Shown: piece after piece, positions 35,511 through 44,443 of the stretch | Layout of the letters: the number at the start of each line of letters is the position of its first letter | Position numbering within the stretch: the stretch's first letter is position 1 | Assembly: GCF_014197145.1 (NCBI RefSeq) | Contig: NZ_JACIEZ010000014.1 | Location: 16,922 to 80,921, forward strand | Length of the DNA: 64,000 nucleotides | Source of the DNA: Gellertiella hungarica | GTDB lineage: Bacteria > Pseudomonadota > Alphaproteobacteria > Rhizobiales > Rhizobiaceae | Direction of reading: 5' to 3' | Notes under the pieces: model-generated | The model's input: only the letters and a program-made list of their open reading frames with translations | Databases searched by the model: none | What the model was told of the DNA's origin: nothing | Position numbers and translations under genes: made by a program

Positions 35511-36211
35511 GAAACCGCCTTATCCTTGCTATCGCCGCAAGCTCTTTGGCCCTGCCGGCGTTTGCCGCCGATCCGATCTATCAGAACTGGCACGCCCTAC
35601 GCGGTCAGGCTGCGCCTCCCGTTGCTGCTGCTGTCCGGTTGCCGACGTTCAAAGGCCCGGTAACCGTTCTCGACGGCCGCACGCTATGGTTCGGCGCGCT
35701 TGGCAATGGCTATAAAGTAAGGTTGGCTGGCATCGACACCTGTCAGCTCCCTCAATGGGCTTTGAACTCAAAGTGGACCAACCGGGACAAGCAACAGGCT
35801 CCAACCCCCGTTCCATGCGGTCCCTTCGCCAAGGCCTGGCTGAAAAGGACTGTCGGAAACAGACCCACGACTTGCGTCGGTCTGGCCTACGCGAACGATG
35901 GGATAGCCGTCGCACAATGCACGACTAACGGTGTGGATCTCGCCGCCGAAATGCTGCGCGTCGGTTGGGCTCGTCTCGATTCCCCTTACATCAACGCCCA
36001 ATATTACGCTCATCAGACCAACGCGATGGCCGCCCGATATGGGATGTGGCGAACCTACGTGTTGGACATGAACGAATGGCGCCGCAAAGCGGTCGACAAG
36101 ACGCTAGATCGGCATCCGATCGCCGACTTCAATCTATTGGCCGAGAGGAAAAGCGAGATCTCTCCTCCTTTTGCTGATGCGCGAAACAAGCCGAAGAGGA
36201 CAGACCGATAG
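35507..36211 (+). CDS. Exported SNase-fold protein 3 lacking catalytic residues
   Basis: A 234-residue protein with a signal peptide (to about 20, ending AFAAD) and the clearest nuclease fold of the three: VLDGRTLWF...VRLAGIDTCQ, then GPFAKAWLKRTV and LAAEMLRVGWARL. Compared with staphylococcal nuclease the Asp pair is DGR instead of DGD, the PE of DTPE is CQ, and the late Arg is not in place, so hydrolysis is unlikely. A cell-envelope structural or exclusion role is possible given the T4SS context. Confidence 0.7.
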   Translation: MRNRLILAIAASSLALPAFAADPIYQNWHALRGQAAPPVAAAVRLPTFKGPVTVLDGRTLWFGALGNGYKVRLAGIDTCQLPQWALNSKWTNRDKQQAPTPVPCGPFAKAWLKRTVGNRPTTCVGLAYANDGIAVAQCTTNGVDLAAEMLRVGWARLDSPYINAQYYAHQTNAMAARYGMWRTYVLDMNEWRRKAVDKTLDRHPIADFNLLAERKSEISPPFADARNKPKRTDR

Positions 36212-36616
36212 TTGCCAGACCTCGCACATATTGCGACCTCTCTCGAAACGGATCCCTTGGCTGGCTTGCTGCTTGCCATCTCCCTCTCGATCGCCCTCAT
36301 AATCCCGGCGCAGAGACTCTGGTGGATCCACGCGCTACTAGCGGCCTTCCTTCTCATCCTGTCGCTGGCTTTCCACGACAAACGTCACTTGTCCTTCGAC
36401 AGCTGCCTGGTCGGGCTCTTCACCTTCGCCGCGGTTTCTCGGGATATTCCCAATCAGCCACTGCTCTATCGCACCGGCATTTCCTGGTTTGTGTGCTTCG
36501 CGCTGATCTCGGCCGTCATCTACGCTGCAGGAGAACGCATCCAACACAGGCCTCCGCTCGAAGGACCTTTTTCCGAGCCGGCAATTTCAGCAGCATTGAT
36601 CAAGATGGACACCTGA
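36212..36616 (+). CDS. Membrane protein of the T4SS-linked operon
   Basis: A 134-residue protein with three or four membrane segments (about 17-35, 37-53, 66-75, 88-108). I do not recognise the family. The frame starts with TTG directly after the previous stop, which suggests coupling; no ATG is available nearby. The small multi-spanning architecture would fit an exclusion or assembly role, but nothing in the sequence shows it. Confidence 0.55.
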   Translation: MPDLAHIATSLETDPLAGLLLAISLSIALIIPAQRLWWIHALLAAFLLILSLAFHDKRHLSFDSCLVGLFTFAAVSRDIPNQPLLYRTGISWFVCFALISAVIYAAGERIQHRPPLEGPFSEPAISAALIKMDT

Positions 36617-36617
36617 T

Positions 36618-37205
36618 ATGAAACCAGTGTTTTTTGCCGTAGCCGGTCTCGCGGCTCTTGCCATGTCTCCAGCATCTGCCAAGGCCGAGGATGCGTCATG
36701 GGGTTGCCAGGTTCTCTTGTGCGCAGCCTCACAAAGCCCGTCCTGGCATGGTGTCCCCTACTGCGTTCCCCCGATGAAAAGGCTCATAGAGGCTATGTCG
36801 AAGCCCGGCTTCTCCTGGCCGATCTGCCATGAAGCAAAAGCCGGAAAACCCGGCTACAAACCTTACGAGGAATGCCCCGCCGGCATGACCGCCGTTTCCT
36901 CCCGCACCGATGGGGATCGTTTGTTCTTGGGCCGAGACGACAAGGATCAGTGCACGAAGACCGTCAACCAGTGCAGCAACCGTGCCGCCTTCCGTACCCA
37001 ATTTGGTGACAAGCGAGAAAACGAGCGTAAGGGTGTTACAATCCGGGGGATCAACCAGAACAACGACAATGACGTGTTCAACCGAGACAATGGTTGCATG
37101 GTGCAGATCACTCAGCCCCGCCCTCGCCGCGCAGATCCTTATTATTTCGACATTCCGAATGATAAGGGCGTCAAGCAGCGCGCTTGGTTCAATCTGAATG
37201 ACTGA
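36618..37205 (+). CDS. Exported Cys-rich protein of the T4SS-linked operon
   Basis: A 195-residue protein with a signal peptide (MKPVFFAVAGLAALAMSPASAKA) and eight or so Cys residues in its mature part, including WGCQVLLCAAS and a C-x-C-type region near 115, so it is probably periplasmic and disulphide-rich. The segment SWGCQVLLCAASQSPSWHG is typical of conserved hypothetical proteins beside plasmid T4SS genes. Function unknown. Confidence 0.65.
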   Translation: MKPVFFAVAGLAALAMSPASAKAEDASWGCQVLLCAASQSPSWHGVPYCVPPMKRLIEAMSKPGFSWPICHEAKAGKPGYKPYEECPAGMTAVSSRTDGDRLFLGRDDKDQCTKTVNQCSNRAAFRTQFGDKRENERKGVTIRGINQNNDNDVFNRDNGCMVQITQPRPRRADPYYFDIPNDKGVKQRAWFNLND

Positions 37206-37214
37206 GTGGACGAC

Positions 37215-37637
37215 ATGAACAGCAACATTCTCATTGTAGCAGCAGCCGGTATCGGCATTCTCGCCGGTGCAGGAGGTACATATCTCATCATGCCGGAGCC
37301 AGAGCCGGTTGTTCGGGGTCCTACTGACGCGGAGATCGCGGCCCTTATCGCAGCCAATCCCTCCTTGATTCCCGCACCTCCGGCTCCTGTGCTTGAGATA
37401 CCGACAGAGGAGGAAGCCCTAGCCGCATATCGCAGGGCTTATGCCCGCAATCCTCTGAGAACCGGCCGCGGTGAAGCGGATGTAACCCTTGCCTTGGGAG
37501 AGTGTGACGAGAACGCCAACGATCCAGGCGTATCATGCGTCGCTGCCATCAGGAGAAATCCGAACGCCGCTCCTCTCGATCGTGTCATTGGATTTGCCAA
37601 GTCTGCATCCGGCGAGTGGGTTGCCACCAACTATTGA
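37215..37637 (+). CDS. Small exported or anchored protein ending the T4SS-linked operon
   Basis: A 140-residue protein starting at ATG 37215 (an in-frame GTG lies at 37206). One N-terminal hydrophobic segment (about 4-22) is followed by a Pro/Glu linker and a soluble domain with a Cys pair (GECDENANDPGVSCVAA). Not recognised; last gene of the operon that starts at 34369. Confidence 0.55.
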   Translation: MNSNILIVAAAGIGILAGAGGTYLIMPEPEPVVRGPTDAEIAALIAANPSLIPAPPAPVLEIPTEEEALAAYRRAYARNPLRTGRGEADVTLALGECDENANDPGVSCVAAIRRNPNAAPLDRVIGFAKSASGEWVATNY

Positions 37638-38007
37638 TCTCAGGGCCAGATGCCTGTTGCTCGTCAATGCCCCGGCAGTGAGATGGAGCATGAAAGAAGA
37701 AGCTACATTTCCTCCGGGTTTAGGCTCCCTTTGGAGGCTATCAGATACCCTGCTACGTAAAGCGGCTTCTGATCGCTCTCTTCCGGATCCAACGGCGCGT
37801 ACCTTATGATTTTCAAACGTGCCTTTGCCTCCTGATCCTCTGACGCACGCTCACCCGCCCGAGCCAAAGGTCCTCGGCCGCATTCTCAAACGCCTGTCGT
37901 GACTACCGTGGATATGATCTCCGGCGTGTGAAATGCTTCCGCCCAGTGCAGGGCACGGGCATATAGCGATCCCGTTGTCTTTCCAAGATTCATTGATGTG
38001 CGCGGTT
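37638..38007. other. Gap between the T4SS-linked operon and the metal-response block
   Basis: I find no gene I can support in these 370 bases. It marks the change from the transfer region to the metal operon, so it is a likely junction, but no terminal repeats or target duplications are visible. Confidence 0.45.
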
Positions 38008-38361
38008 TTACCGGACGCTGTAGTTCCCGCAAGCGTCGATGCCACAGGCCGTCTCACGCAGCAATTCCTCAGCAAGTCTGAGCAGATCCTTCAGGCGCGA
38101 ATCGCTCAGTCGGTAATGGACGTAACGGCCTCGCTGCTCGCCCGTCACGAGGCCGCACTCGCTGAGACACCGCAAGTGGTTCGACGCGTTCGACTGCGAG
38201 AGACCCGTCATCACGACGATCTCGCCCACGGACAAGGACCCTGCGCACAAGGCGTCCAGGATTGATAGCCGCGAGGCGTCAGCCAGTCCCCGGAACAGCT
38301 TAGTCCGGACGGCAGCGGCCGGAGCATCGACCCGCTCAATTTGTTTTACATGGCTCGACAT
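38008..38361 (-). CDS. ArsR/SmtB-family metal-sensing repressor
   Basis: A 117-residue ArsR-family winged-helix repressor, which releases DNA on binding a metal. The recognition helix is in VVMTGLSQSNASNHLRCLSECGLVTGEQRGRYVHY; the C-terminus adds TACGIDACGN, giving Cys residues that may bind Cd/Pb/Zn, in the manner of CmtR/CadC. The Met at 38361 is preferred (MSSHVKQIERVD) since the 12-bp palindrome overlaps it. It is divergent from the HMA-CDF gene. Confidence 0.85.
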   Translation of the reverse strand: MSSHVKQIERVDAPAAAVRTKLFRGLADASRLSILDALCAGSLSVGEIVVMTGLSQSNASNHLRCLSECGLVTGEQRGRYVHYRLSDSRLKDLLRLAEELLRETACGIDACGNYSVR

Positions 38362-38379
38362 ATCAGTCACGAATGATAT
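38360..38379. promoter_or_regulatory. Candidate ArsR operator
   Basis: ATATCA (38360-38365) and TGATAT (38374-38379) are perfect inverted arms with eight bases between, overlapping the repressor's start codon and lying just upstream of the HMA-CDF gene, an arrangement typical for self-regulated ArsR operators. Confidence 0.65.
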
Positions 38380-38402
38380 ATTTCTCTCTCGAATTAGGGA
38401 AG

Positions 38403-39299
38403 ATGGCCATGAACATAGCAGCTTCAACGGACGATGCCGAGACCGCACGCTACCGCGTCACCGGCATGGACTGCCCCTCCTGTGCGGCGAAAATTGAGAA
38501 AGCAGTGCGCTCGGTCGGAGTCGAGGAAGTGAAGGTCTCGACAGCCACGCAGATCATGACCTTGCGCGTGGACGATCCCAGTGCCCGTCTTCCCGAGGTA
38601 GAACGTGCCGTGACAGGCATCGGCTATAGGCTCGATCGCTTGGGCGCGCCGAGTGTCGATGCCGAAGGCGATATCGACGATCTGCCGAAGGACCTGAGCC
38701 ATATCACCCCGGCCTATAAGCGGGCACTCTGGATCGTCGTGGCGCTCAATGTCGGCTATGGCCTTGTCGAAATGTTCGGCGGCTTTCTCTCGGGATCGCA
38801 GGCCCTCAAGGCTGATGCCCTCGACTTCCTGGGCGATGGCCTGATCACCTTCCTCGGCATCCTCGCGATCGGGTGGAGCCTTGTTTGGCGCGCCCGTTCC
38901 GCTTTGATCCAAGGTCTGTTTCTTGGTGCACTTGGTCTTGGGGTTCTCGGGAATACGGCCTATCGCGTGCTGGTGCAACAACAGCCGGAGGCTGAACTGA
39001 TGGGACTGTTCGCGGTGATTGCACTCGTTGTTAATGTGGTCGCGGTTCTTCCGCTGCTGCCTCACCGGACCGGCGACGCCAATGTGCGAGCGGTTTGGCT
39101 GTTCTCGCGTAACGATGCCATTGGCAATGCGGCGGTTGTCGTCGCGGCGGGGCTGGTGGCGTGGACTGCCTCTCCGTGGCCGGATCTGGTTGTTGCCGTC
39201 GTTATCGCCGGTTTGTTCCTGCAATCCTCCTGGTCGATTATCCGCGATGCACGGGCGGACCTGCGGGAAGCCGCTCCGGTCACCGGCGCCAAAGCCTGA
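38403..39299 (+). CDS. Cation diffusion facilitator with N-terminal HMA domain
   Basis: A 298-residue membrane exporter. The first 75 residues are a heavy-metal-associated domain with GMDCPSCA (about 20-27), the metal-binding CxxC. The rest is a CDF-type transporter: NVGYGLVEMFGGFLSGSQALKADALDFLGDGL (about 115-146) and NDAIGNAAVVVAAGL (about 237-251), with six predicted membrane segments and acidic/polar ligands in place. A C-terminal cytosolic domain is nearly absent. It is expected to export Zn, Cd or Co; the HMA fusion is unusual for a CDF, being more typical of P-type ATPases. Confidence 0.85.
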   Translation: MAMNIAASTDDAETARYRVTGMDCPSCAAKIEKAVRSVGVEEVKVSTATQIMTLRVDDPSARLPEVERAVTGIGYRLDRLGAPSVDAEGDIDDLPKDLSHITPAYKRALWIVVALNVGYGLVEMFGGFLSGSQALKADALDFLGDGLITFLGILAIGWSLVWRARSALIQGLFLGALGLGVLGNTAYRVLVQQQPEAELMGLFAVIALVVNVVAVLPLLPHRTGDANVRAVWLFSRNDAIGNAAVVVAAGLVAWTASPWPDLVVAVVIAGLFLQSSWSIIRDARADLREAAPVTGAKA

Positions 39300-39315
39300 C
39301 GGAGGTGCTGCTGTA

Positions 39316-40059
39316 GTGGACTTTTCCGGCATCGGAATCGCCACGGCCTTTGCCGCGGGGGTCGTTTCCTTTCTTTCCCCTTGTGTGCTGCCGCTTGTGC
39401 CTGGCTACATCTCGTATGTTGCCGGGCGCACGATCAGCCCGAATAGGCTCGCGAGCGATATGAGCCTGACGGAGACGGGTCGGACACTCGGCTTGAGCCT
39501 CTGTTTCGTACTCGGCTTCACCACCGTTTTTGTCCTGCTCGGAGCCAGTGCAACAGCCTTGGGCGGGGTGCTGCGCATGCACCTCTACGAAGCGAATCTG
39601 ATCGGCGGCGCGATCGTCATCGTCTTCGGGCTGTTCACCGCCGGTCTCGTGCCTATACCCTGGCTCGAGCGCGATGTGAGATTTCATTCAGGCCCAAGAG
39701 GCGGCGGTCCTTTGGCGAGCTATCTTCTCGGCCTTGCTTTTGCCTTTGGCTGGACCCCCTGCATTGGGCCTGTTCTCGGCGCAATCCTGGCGCTGTCGGC
39801 CGCGAACGCCACCGTAGGAACCGGAACAGCGCTCTTGGCCGTCTATTCACTCGGCCTCGGCCTGCCCTTCATTCTCGCCGCCCTCTTCATGCGCGGGTTC
39901 ATGGCGCGAATGAAATCCATGCGGCGGACGGGGCGCGTTCTGAAGATCGTCGCCGGCGGGGTCATGGTTATCATGGGGGTCGCGATGATCACCGGTCATC
40001 TCAGCAGTTTCGCGATCTGGCTCCTCCAGACGTTTCCCGCGCTCGGCCGCATCGGATGA
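39316..40059 (+). CDS. ccdA: CcdA-like cytochrome c biogenesis/thiol-transport protein
   Basis: A 247-residue membrane protein of the CcdA/DsbD family, which carries reducing equivalents from cytosolic thioredoxin across the membrane. Family motifs: FLSPCVLPLVPGYISYVAG (about 15-33) and AFGWTPCIGPVLGAILAL (about 143-160), each with the reactive Cys-Pro. Start GTG 39316 with GGAGGTG eight bases upstream; the larger open frame to 39019 overlaps the previous gene. Its place in a metal operon suggests keeping periplasmic thiols reduced under metal stress. Confidence 0.88.
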   Translation: MDFSGIGIATAFAAGVVSFLSPCVLPLVPGYISYVAGRTISPNRLASDMSLTETGRTLGLSLCFVLGFTTVFVLLGASATALGGVLRMHLYEANLIGGAIVIVFGLFTAGLVPIPWLERDVRFHSGPRGGGPLASYLLGLAFAFGWTPCIGPVLGAILALSAANATVGTGTALLAVYSLGLGLPFILAALFMRGFMARMKSMRRTGRVLKIVAGGVMVIMGVAMITGHLSSFAIWLLQTFPALGRIG

Positions 40060-40064
40060 ACACA

Positions 40065-40115
40065 ATGGCAATGACGCCAAACCCGCAAGACGACCCGGAA
40101 GTTGAGGCGAAATGA
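40065..40115 (+). CDS. Possible 16-codon leader ORF
   Basis: ATG at 40065 opens a 16-codon frame (starting MAMTPNP) whose TGA overlaps the next ATG (ATGA at 40112). It may couple translation of the exchanger to upstream ribosomes; it could equally be chance. Confidence 0.25.
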   Translation: MAMTPNPQDDPEVEAK

Positions 40116-41113
40116 GTGTCTGGATCTGGGTAGCGGTTCTGCTTGCAGCCGTGTACGCCGCGCACTGGGGGTCGGAGCACTTGGCCGATCCCTTCAAGAA
40201 GTTGCGCCGGCAATGGGGCATCTCGGCCGCAGCAGGCGGCTCGCTGATCGGCATCGCTACCGCCAGCCCGGAAGTCGGGGTCAATATAACGAGCGCAATC
40301 CGGGGCGCCTCCGGCATCGGCCTAGGCGCTGTCCTCGGCTCGACCGTGATCGGCATCCCGACCCTCGTCACTATCGGCTATTTGGCGACTCGCAAGCGCG
40401 ACCTCCCCAACGATCCCGGTCACGACAGACACCTGCAAAAGCATCTGCTCCGTGTCGATCCGGCGGCTGTGGGCGTGCAGGCGCTGCCTTATCTTGGCAT
40501 CCTCGCCTTGCTCGCCGTTCTCACCCTGCCCTCGGCCTGGCGCGGTCTTCAGCCGGTCGATGGTTGGCTTCTGCTCGCCGCCTACATCGCCTACCTCGCC
40601 CAAGCGTTCCTGCGCGGACGCGGAGAGGGTGAGCAGGTCGACTGGTCGAAGCGCGAGATCTGGCTGGCCGTTGCCGGCGTGGTGGTGCTCGCGCTGGGTG
40701 CCTATTTCACGGTCATTGCGACCCAGAACCTTGTCAAGGAACTCGGCATCTCAACGATCGTCGGCGGCCTCTTCATCACCGCGCCGGTGGCGGCTCTGCC
40801 GGAAGCTTTCGCCGCCTGGAGCGTCGCCCGATCCGGCCAGATCACGCCGGCGCTTACTAACATCATCGGCGATCACGCCATGGCCGTGACCGTAGGCTTC
40901 CTGCCCCTGGCGCTGGTTGGGACCTCCATCGAGAACTTCCATCTGTTCTGGGTCAGCTTCGTCTTCGTCGCGCTCATGCCCGTGCTCTACGCCGCCTTTA
41001 TTCGCTGGGGCGGCTCTGAGCCCGGCTTCCGGCGCTGGCAGGTTATCGTTCTGGTCGGCACCTATGCGACTTACGTGCTGATCGTCCTCTTCTGGGTTCT
41101 CGAGATTTTCTGA
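40112..41113 (+). CDS. Sodium/calcium exchanger family (CaCA) transporter
   Basis: A 333-residue membrane protein with ten or so membrane segments and the two inverted alpha-repeats of the CaCA family: GGSLIGIATASPEVGVNITSA (about 40-60) and GGLFITAPVAALPEAFAAWSVA (about 218-240), each with the acidic residue (SPE / LPE) that binds the cation. It probably exchanges a divalent cation for Na+ or H+. It lies between ccdA and lspA with close spacing (the lspA ATG overlaps its stop). Confidence 0.85.
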   Translation: MSVWIWVAVLLAAVYAAHWGSEHLADPFKKLRRQWGISAAAGGSLIGIATASPEVGVNITSAIRGASGIGLGAVLGSTVIGIPTLVTIGYLATRKRDLPNDPGHDRHLQKHLLRVDPAAVGVQALPYLGILALLAVLTLPSAWRGLQPVDGWLLLAAYIAYLAQAFLRGRGEGEQVDWSKREIWLAVAGVVVLALGAYFTVIATQNLVKELGISTIVGGLFITAPVAALPEAFAAWSVARSGQITPALTNIIGDHAMAVTVGFLPLALVGTSIENFHLFWVSFVFVALMPVLYAAFIRWGGSEPGFRRWQVIVLVGTYATYVLIVLFWVLEIF

Positions 41114-41616
41114 TGGTGCAGACGCAAACAGCCTCGCATAAATCCGCCTCCATGCTGCGGCTGGGGCTGTCCATTGCGGTCGCCTGGTTCCTGATCGATC
41201 AGGTCAGCAAGTGGTGGATCCTCAACAGCGTGATGCGGCCGCCGCGGGTGATCCCGATGACCGAGTTCTTCAACTTGGTCCTCGGGCACAATACCGGCGT
41301 AAGCTTCGGGCTTTTCGGCGACACGTCGCCTTGGTTGCTGATGGCTTTCGCGCTGGCTATGGTCATCGGCCTCGTCATCTGGCTGAAGCGTGCCGAGAAC
41401 CGGCTGACGGCGATTGCACTGGGGCTCATCATCGGCGGCGCGCTCGGCAACGCCCTTGATCGCCTGCGGCATGGCGCCGTCACCGACTTCCTGGATTTCT
41501 ACGTCGCCACCTATCACTGGCCGGCTTTCAATCTCGCCGATGTGGGGATCGTGAGCGGCGCCGGCCTCCTGCTGTTCGAGAGTATTCGGCCGAGAGGCGA
41601 AAATCCGAAAGGCTGA
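41113..41616 (+). CDS. lspA: Lipoprotein signal peptidase (signal peptidase II)
   Basis: A 167-residue LspA, the inner-membrane aspartyl protease that removes lipoprotein signal peptides. Four membrane segments are visible, with IDQVSKWWI, the NTGVSFGL loop, and the two catalytic Asp in GNALDRLRHGAVTDFLDF and FNLADVGI. As an accessory copy in a metal operon it matches the lspA that accompanies cadmium/zinc exporter genes in other mobile elements. Start ATG overlaps the preceding stop by one base. Confidence 0.92.
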   Translation: MVQTQTASHKSASMLRLGLSIAVAWFLIDQVSKWWILNSVMRPPRVIPMTEFFNLVLGHNTGVSFGLFGDTSPWLLMAFALAMVIGLVIWLKRAENRLTAIALGLIIGGALGNALDRLRHGAVTDFLDFYVATYHWPAFNLADVGIVSGAGLLLFESIRPRGENPKG

Positions 41617-41645
41617 CCTGAACTCCATCAGATGAAGGCGCGCTG

Positions 41646-42921
41646 ATGCCGCAACTCCCCCGTGACGCCCGATCAGACGCAACGCTCGCGCTTCTCGCTG
41701 ATCCCTACAGGTTCAGCTCGAAGCAGTGCCGTGCGTATGGAACGGACCTATTCGAGACCCGGCTTATGCTCATGCGGCCCGACTTTTCTACGACCGAAGC
41801 CGATTTATGCGGCATGGCGCCATGATCGGGCGGATCCAGAAAACGCTGCTCGGAAGAGGTGGTGTGCAAGGGCTGGACGACGCGGCCCACCGGCATCGCA
41901 AGCAGATGTTCATGTCCCTGATGACACCCGAGCGGATCGAAGGACTGCTAGCCACTACTGCGGCGGAGTGGCAGGCCCGTGCTCGCCTATGGGCGCAGAA
42001 GGACGAGATCGTCTTATACGACGAGCTCCACGAACTTCTGACGCGAGCCGCGTGTGCGTGGGCCGGGGTGCCGCTCCCAGAGGCTCAGGTTCGACAGCGG
42101 ACGCAGGAGATCACGGCGCCGTTCGACGCCGCAGGATCAGTCGGGCCTAGCACTGGCGGGCGCGCTGGGCGCGCAAGCGAGCCAATCGCTGGATCGAGAA
42201 TGTCGTCGGGCAAATCCGTTCGGGGCAAATCCGCGCGCCGGTGGAATCGGTCGCTTACGTCATCGCAGAGCACCGGGATCTCAACGGTGAGCTGCTGAGC
42301 CCTCATATTGCCGCCGTTGAAGTCCTCAACGTGATTAGACCGATCGTTGCCGCCGCTGTCTATATCACCTTCGTCGCCCACGCCCTTCATCACCATCCTG
42401 AATGCCGGAGCAAACTCGAAGCTGGCGACGACGGTTCTTACCTAGAACTCTTCGTCCAGGAGGTCCGGCGCTTCTACCCCTTCTTTCCCGCAGTCGCGGC
42501 GCTGGTGCGCCGCGACCTCGAGTGGAGAGGATACCAGTTTCCTAGCGGGCGGCGCGTTATTTTGGACCTTTACGGGACGAACCACGACGCCAGTACGTGG
42601 GATGCACCTGAGGCGTTTCGGCCAGAGCGGTTTAGCGATTGGGACGGCAGCGCCTTCAACTTCATTCCGCAGGGGGGCGGAGATCACGACATGAATCACC
42701 GCTGCCCGGGCGAGTGGATCACGGTCGGGCTCATGAAACAGGCGGCGGGAGTTCTGTCCAGGCACGTCAAATACGATGTGCCGGAGCAGGATCTTCGGAT
42801 TGACGTTTCTAGGCTGCCGGCCTTGCCCCCAAAGCCGATTAATTTTCGGTCAAGTGACATGTATGGACGGCCTCCGCTTGGCAAGGACTTTTGGTGTGCC
42901 ATCGACTGCATCCAACAGTGA
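41646..42921 (+). pseudogene. Cytochrome P450 (CYP152-type fatty-acid peroxygenase), broken
   Basis: Three frames together give a CYP152-like P450, a heme enzyme that hydroxylates or decarboxylates fatty acids with H2O2. The N-terminus is 41646-41825 (DLFETRLM). A second frame from about 41770 continues with HGAMIGRIQKTLLGRGGVQGLDDAAHRHRKQMFMSLMTPERIE. A third from about 42145 holds EVRRFYPFFPAV (with the substrate-carboxylate Arg) and the heme-Cys motif HRCPGEW. At least two frame changes, near 41770 (apparently a small deletion) and near 42145 (one base), disable it. Confidence 0.85.
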
Positions 42922-43174
42922 GGCGAGCGATATGGCAGGTTGCATCCAGCACCGCGGTCCTTTCCCAGTGATCGGCCATTGAGAAGCCAAGATTATCCGT
43001 AATGGCTGCGAACGACTTGCACCGCTCCTATTTCTCCCCTTGCAGCTAAAGTGGCTAGAGGTTTTAGTGTGGCGCAGTCTCGACGATGCGTCATGTTCTA
43101 CGGTGGTCTTCGAGCGACATAAAGGGGCCGTGGCCCGAAACGCAGCGCGAACAGATCCACCAACGTCAGAGGAA

Positions 43175-44272
43175 ATGCACTTGATCGCGACCATCCGGAG
43201 CAGGAAGACCGTCGTTCAGCATGCAACTCGTCGGTTCGCCGGCATGGCGGTCGTGGGACTGCTTCTATCGAGTTGCGTAGCGGCCGACATGGCCTTGGAC
43301 GGCGTCTCCAGTGCGCCGCCACAGATCCCGAGCAGGATGATCACCGAGATGTCGAAGAAGGGCATGAAGACCGAAAGTCCCGTACTCGTCAGGATCTTCA
43401 AGCAGGAGAGCGAGCTGGAGGTCTGGAAGATGGATGGGTCCGGCCGATACGCGTTGCTCAAGACGTATCCGATGTGCAGGTGGTCAGGCAGGCTCGGCCC
43501 GAAGACAAGAGAGGGCGACCGTCAGGCGCCGGAGGGCTTCTATCATGTCACCGCGGGGATGCTGAACCCGAAGTCCCAATACTACGTCTCCTTCAATCTG
43601 GGCTATCCAAACCGGCTGGAGTCCGCCCTCGGCTACACGGGGGAAGCGCTCATGGTGCATGGCGCGTGCTCTTCGTCGGGTTGCTACGCTCTTACCGACC
43701 AGGGCGTGGGCGAGATCTACGCCATCGTTGCGAAGGCGCTTTCATCGGGACAAAACCACTTCCAGGTGCAGGCATATCCTTTTCGGATGACGCCGGAGAA
43801 CATGGCGCTCCACAGGAGCGACGAGAACCTGCCGTTCTGGCGAACGCTGAAGGAAGGCTACGACGCTTTCGAGCTCACCAAGCAGCAGCCGAAGGTCTCG
43901 GTCTGTGGTCGGCGATACGTGTTCAACACCGCCTTTGAAGGCGGGGAGCCGCGCGATCCCCTGGCGGCGTGTCCGATCCCGGTCAGGCAGCCGGACCCGC
44001 AGATCATGGCGAAGATCGATGCGGAGAAGCGGAAGGTCGACGCGGCCTTGGCCGAGAGCAAGGCGTCTCCCGTCGCCGCATATGTCGATGGAGGAATGCA
44101 CCCCAGCTTCCGGGAGCTTCTGAAGAAGAAAGGTCCCGAAAAGCTGGCGGCGAGCATCTCCGGCATCAAGTATCCCGTCAGCCGGCCCGAAGCGGCGCTT
44201 GCTGATCCATTCCAGGGCGTCAGGAAGAGGACGGCTGCTGGCGCCATATCCGATCAGTCGTCTGGAGACTGA
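43175..44272 (+). CDS. L,D-transpeptidase (YkuD domain) lipoprotein
   Basis: A protein of about 365 residues with an N-terminal lipobox (LLLSSC, about 30), so probably a lipoprotein, and a YkuD-type L,D-transpeptidase domain (about 70-200). The catalytic motif HGACSSSGCYALTD (His and Cys) is present. These enzymes make 3-3 cross-links or attach lipoproteins to peptidoglycan. The Met at 43175 is near GAGGA; another at 43244 (MAVVGLLLSSC) is possible. The C-terminal 150 residues are charged and of unknown function. Confidence 0.85.
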   Translation: MHLIATIRSRKTVVQHATRRFAGMAVVGLLLSSCVAADMALDGVSSAPPQIPSRMITEMSKKGMKTESPVLVRIFKQESELEVWKMDGSGRYALLKTYPMCRWSGRLGPKTREGDRQAPEGFYHVTAGMLNPKSQYYVSFNLGYPNRLESALGYTGEALMVHGACSSSGCYALTDQGVGEIYAIVAKALSSGQNHFQVQAYPFRMTPENMALHRSDENLPFWRTLKEGYDAFELTKQQPKVSVCGRRYVFNTAFEGGEPRDPLAACPIPVRQPDPQIMAKIDAEKRKVDAALAESKASPVAAYVDGGMHPSFRELLKKKGPEKLAASISGIKYPVSRPEAALADPFQGVRKRTAAGAISDQSSGD

Positions 44273-44273
44273 T

Positions 44274-44441
44274 GTGGCGGACGATCAGCAACAGCGGCAG
44301 CGCCGCATCCGGCGCAACAATCGGATCGTGCTCGCTATCCTCGTCGCATTCGTCCTCGGCGTCTTCACAAACAGCTTCTTCCACATCGGCGACGAGGCCC
44401 GGCCCGGCGCTGCGACCGCTTCCTCGCAGATGCGCCCCTAG
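44274..44441 (+). CDS. Small single-span membrane protein
   Basis: A 55-residue protein starting GTG 44274, with GGAG upstream. A basic N-terminus (RQRRIRRNNR) leads into one membrane segment (IVLAILVAFVLGVFTNSFF). It fits closely between the L,D-transpeptidase and the flavoprotein genes. Not recognised. Confidence 0.5.
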   Translation: MADDQQQRQRRIRRNNRIVLAILVAFVLGVFTNSFFHIGDEARPGAATASSQMRP

Positions 44442-44443
44442 AC

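Noticed and set aside
37851..38075. A 74-codon minus-strand frame before the ArsR gene
   Set aside because: It overlaps the end of the ArsR gene in another frame, has no convincing start site, and I cannot assign it to a family.
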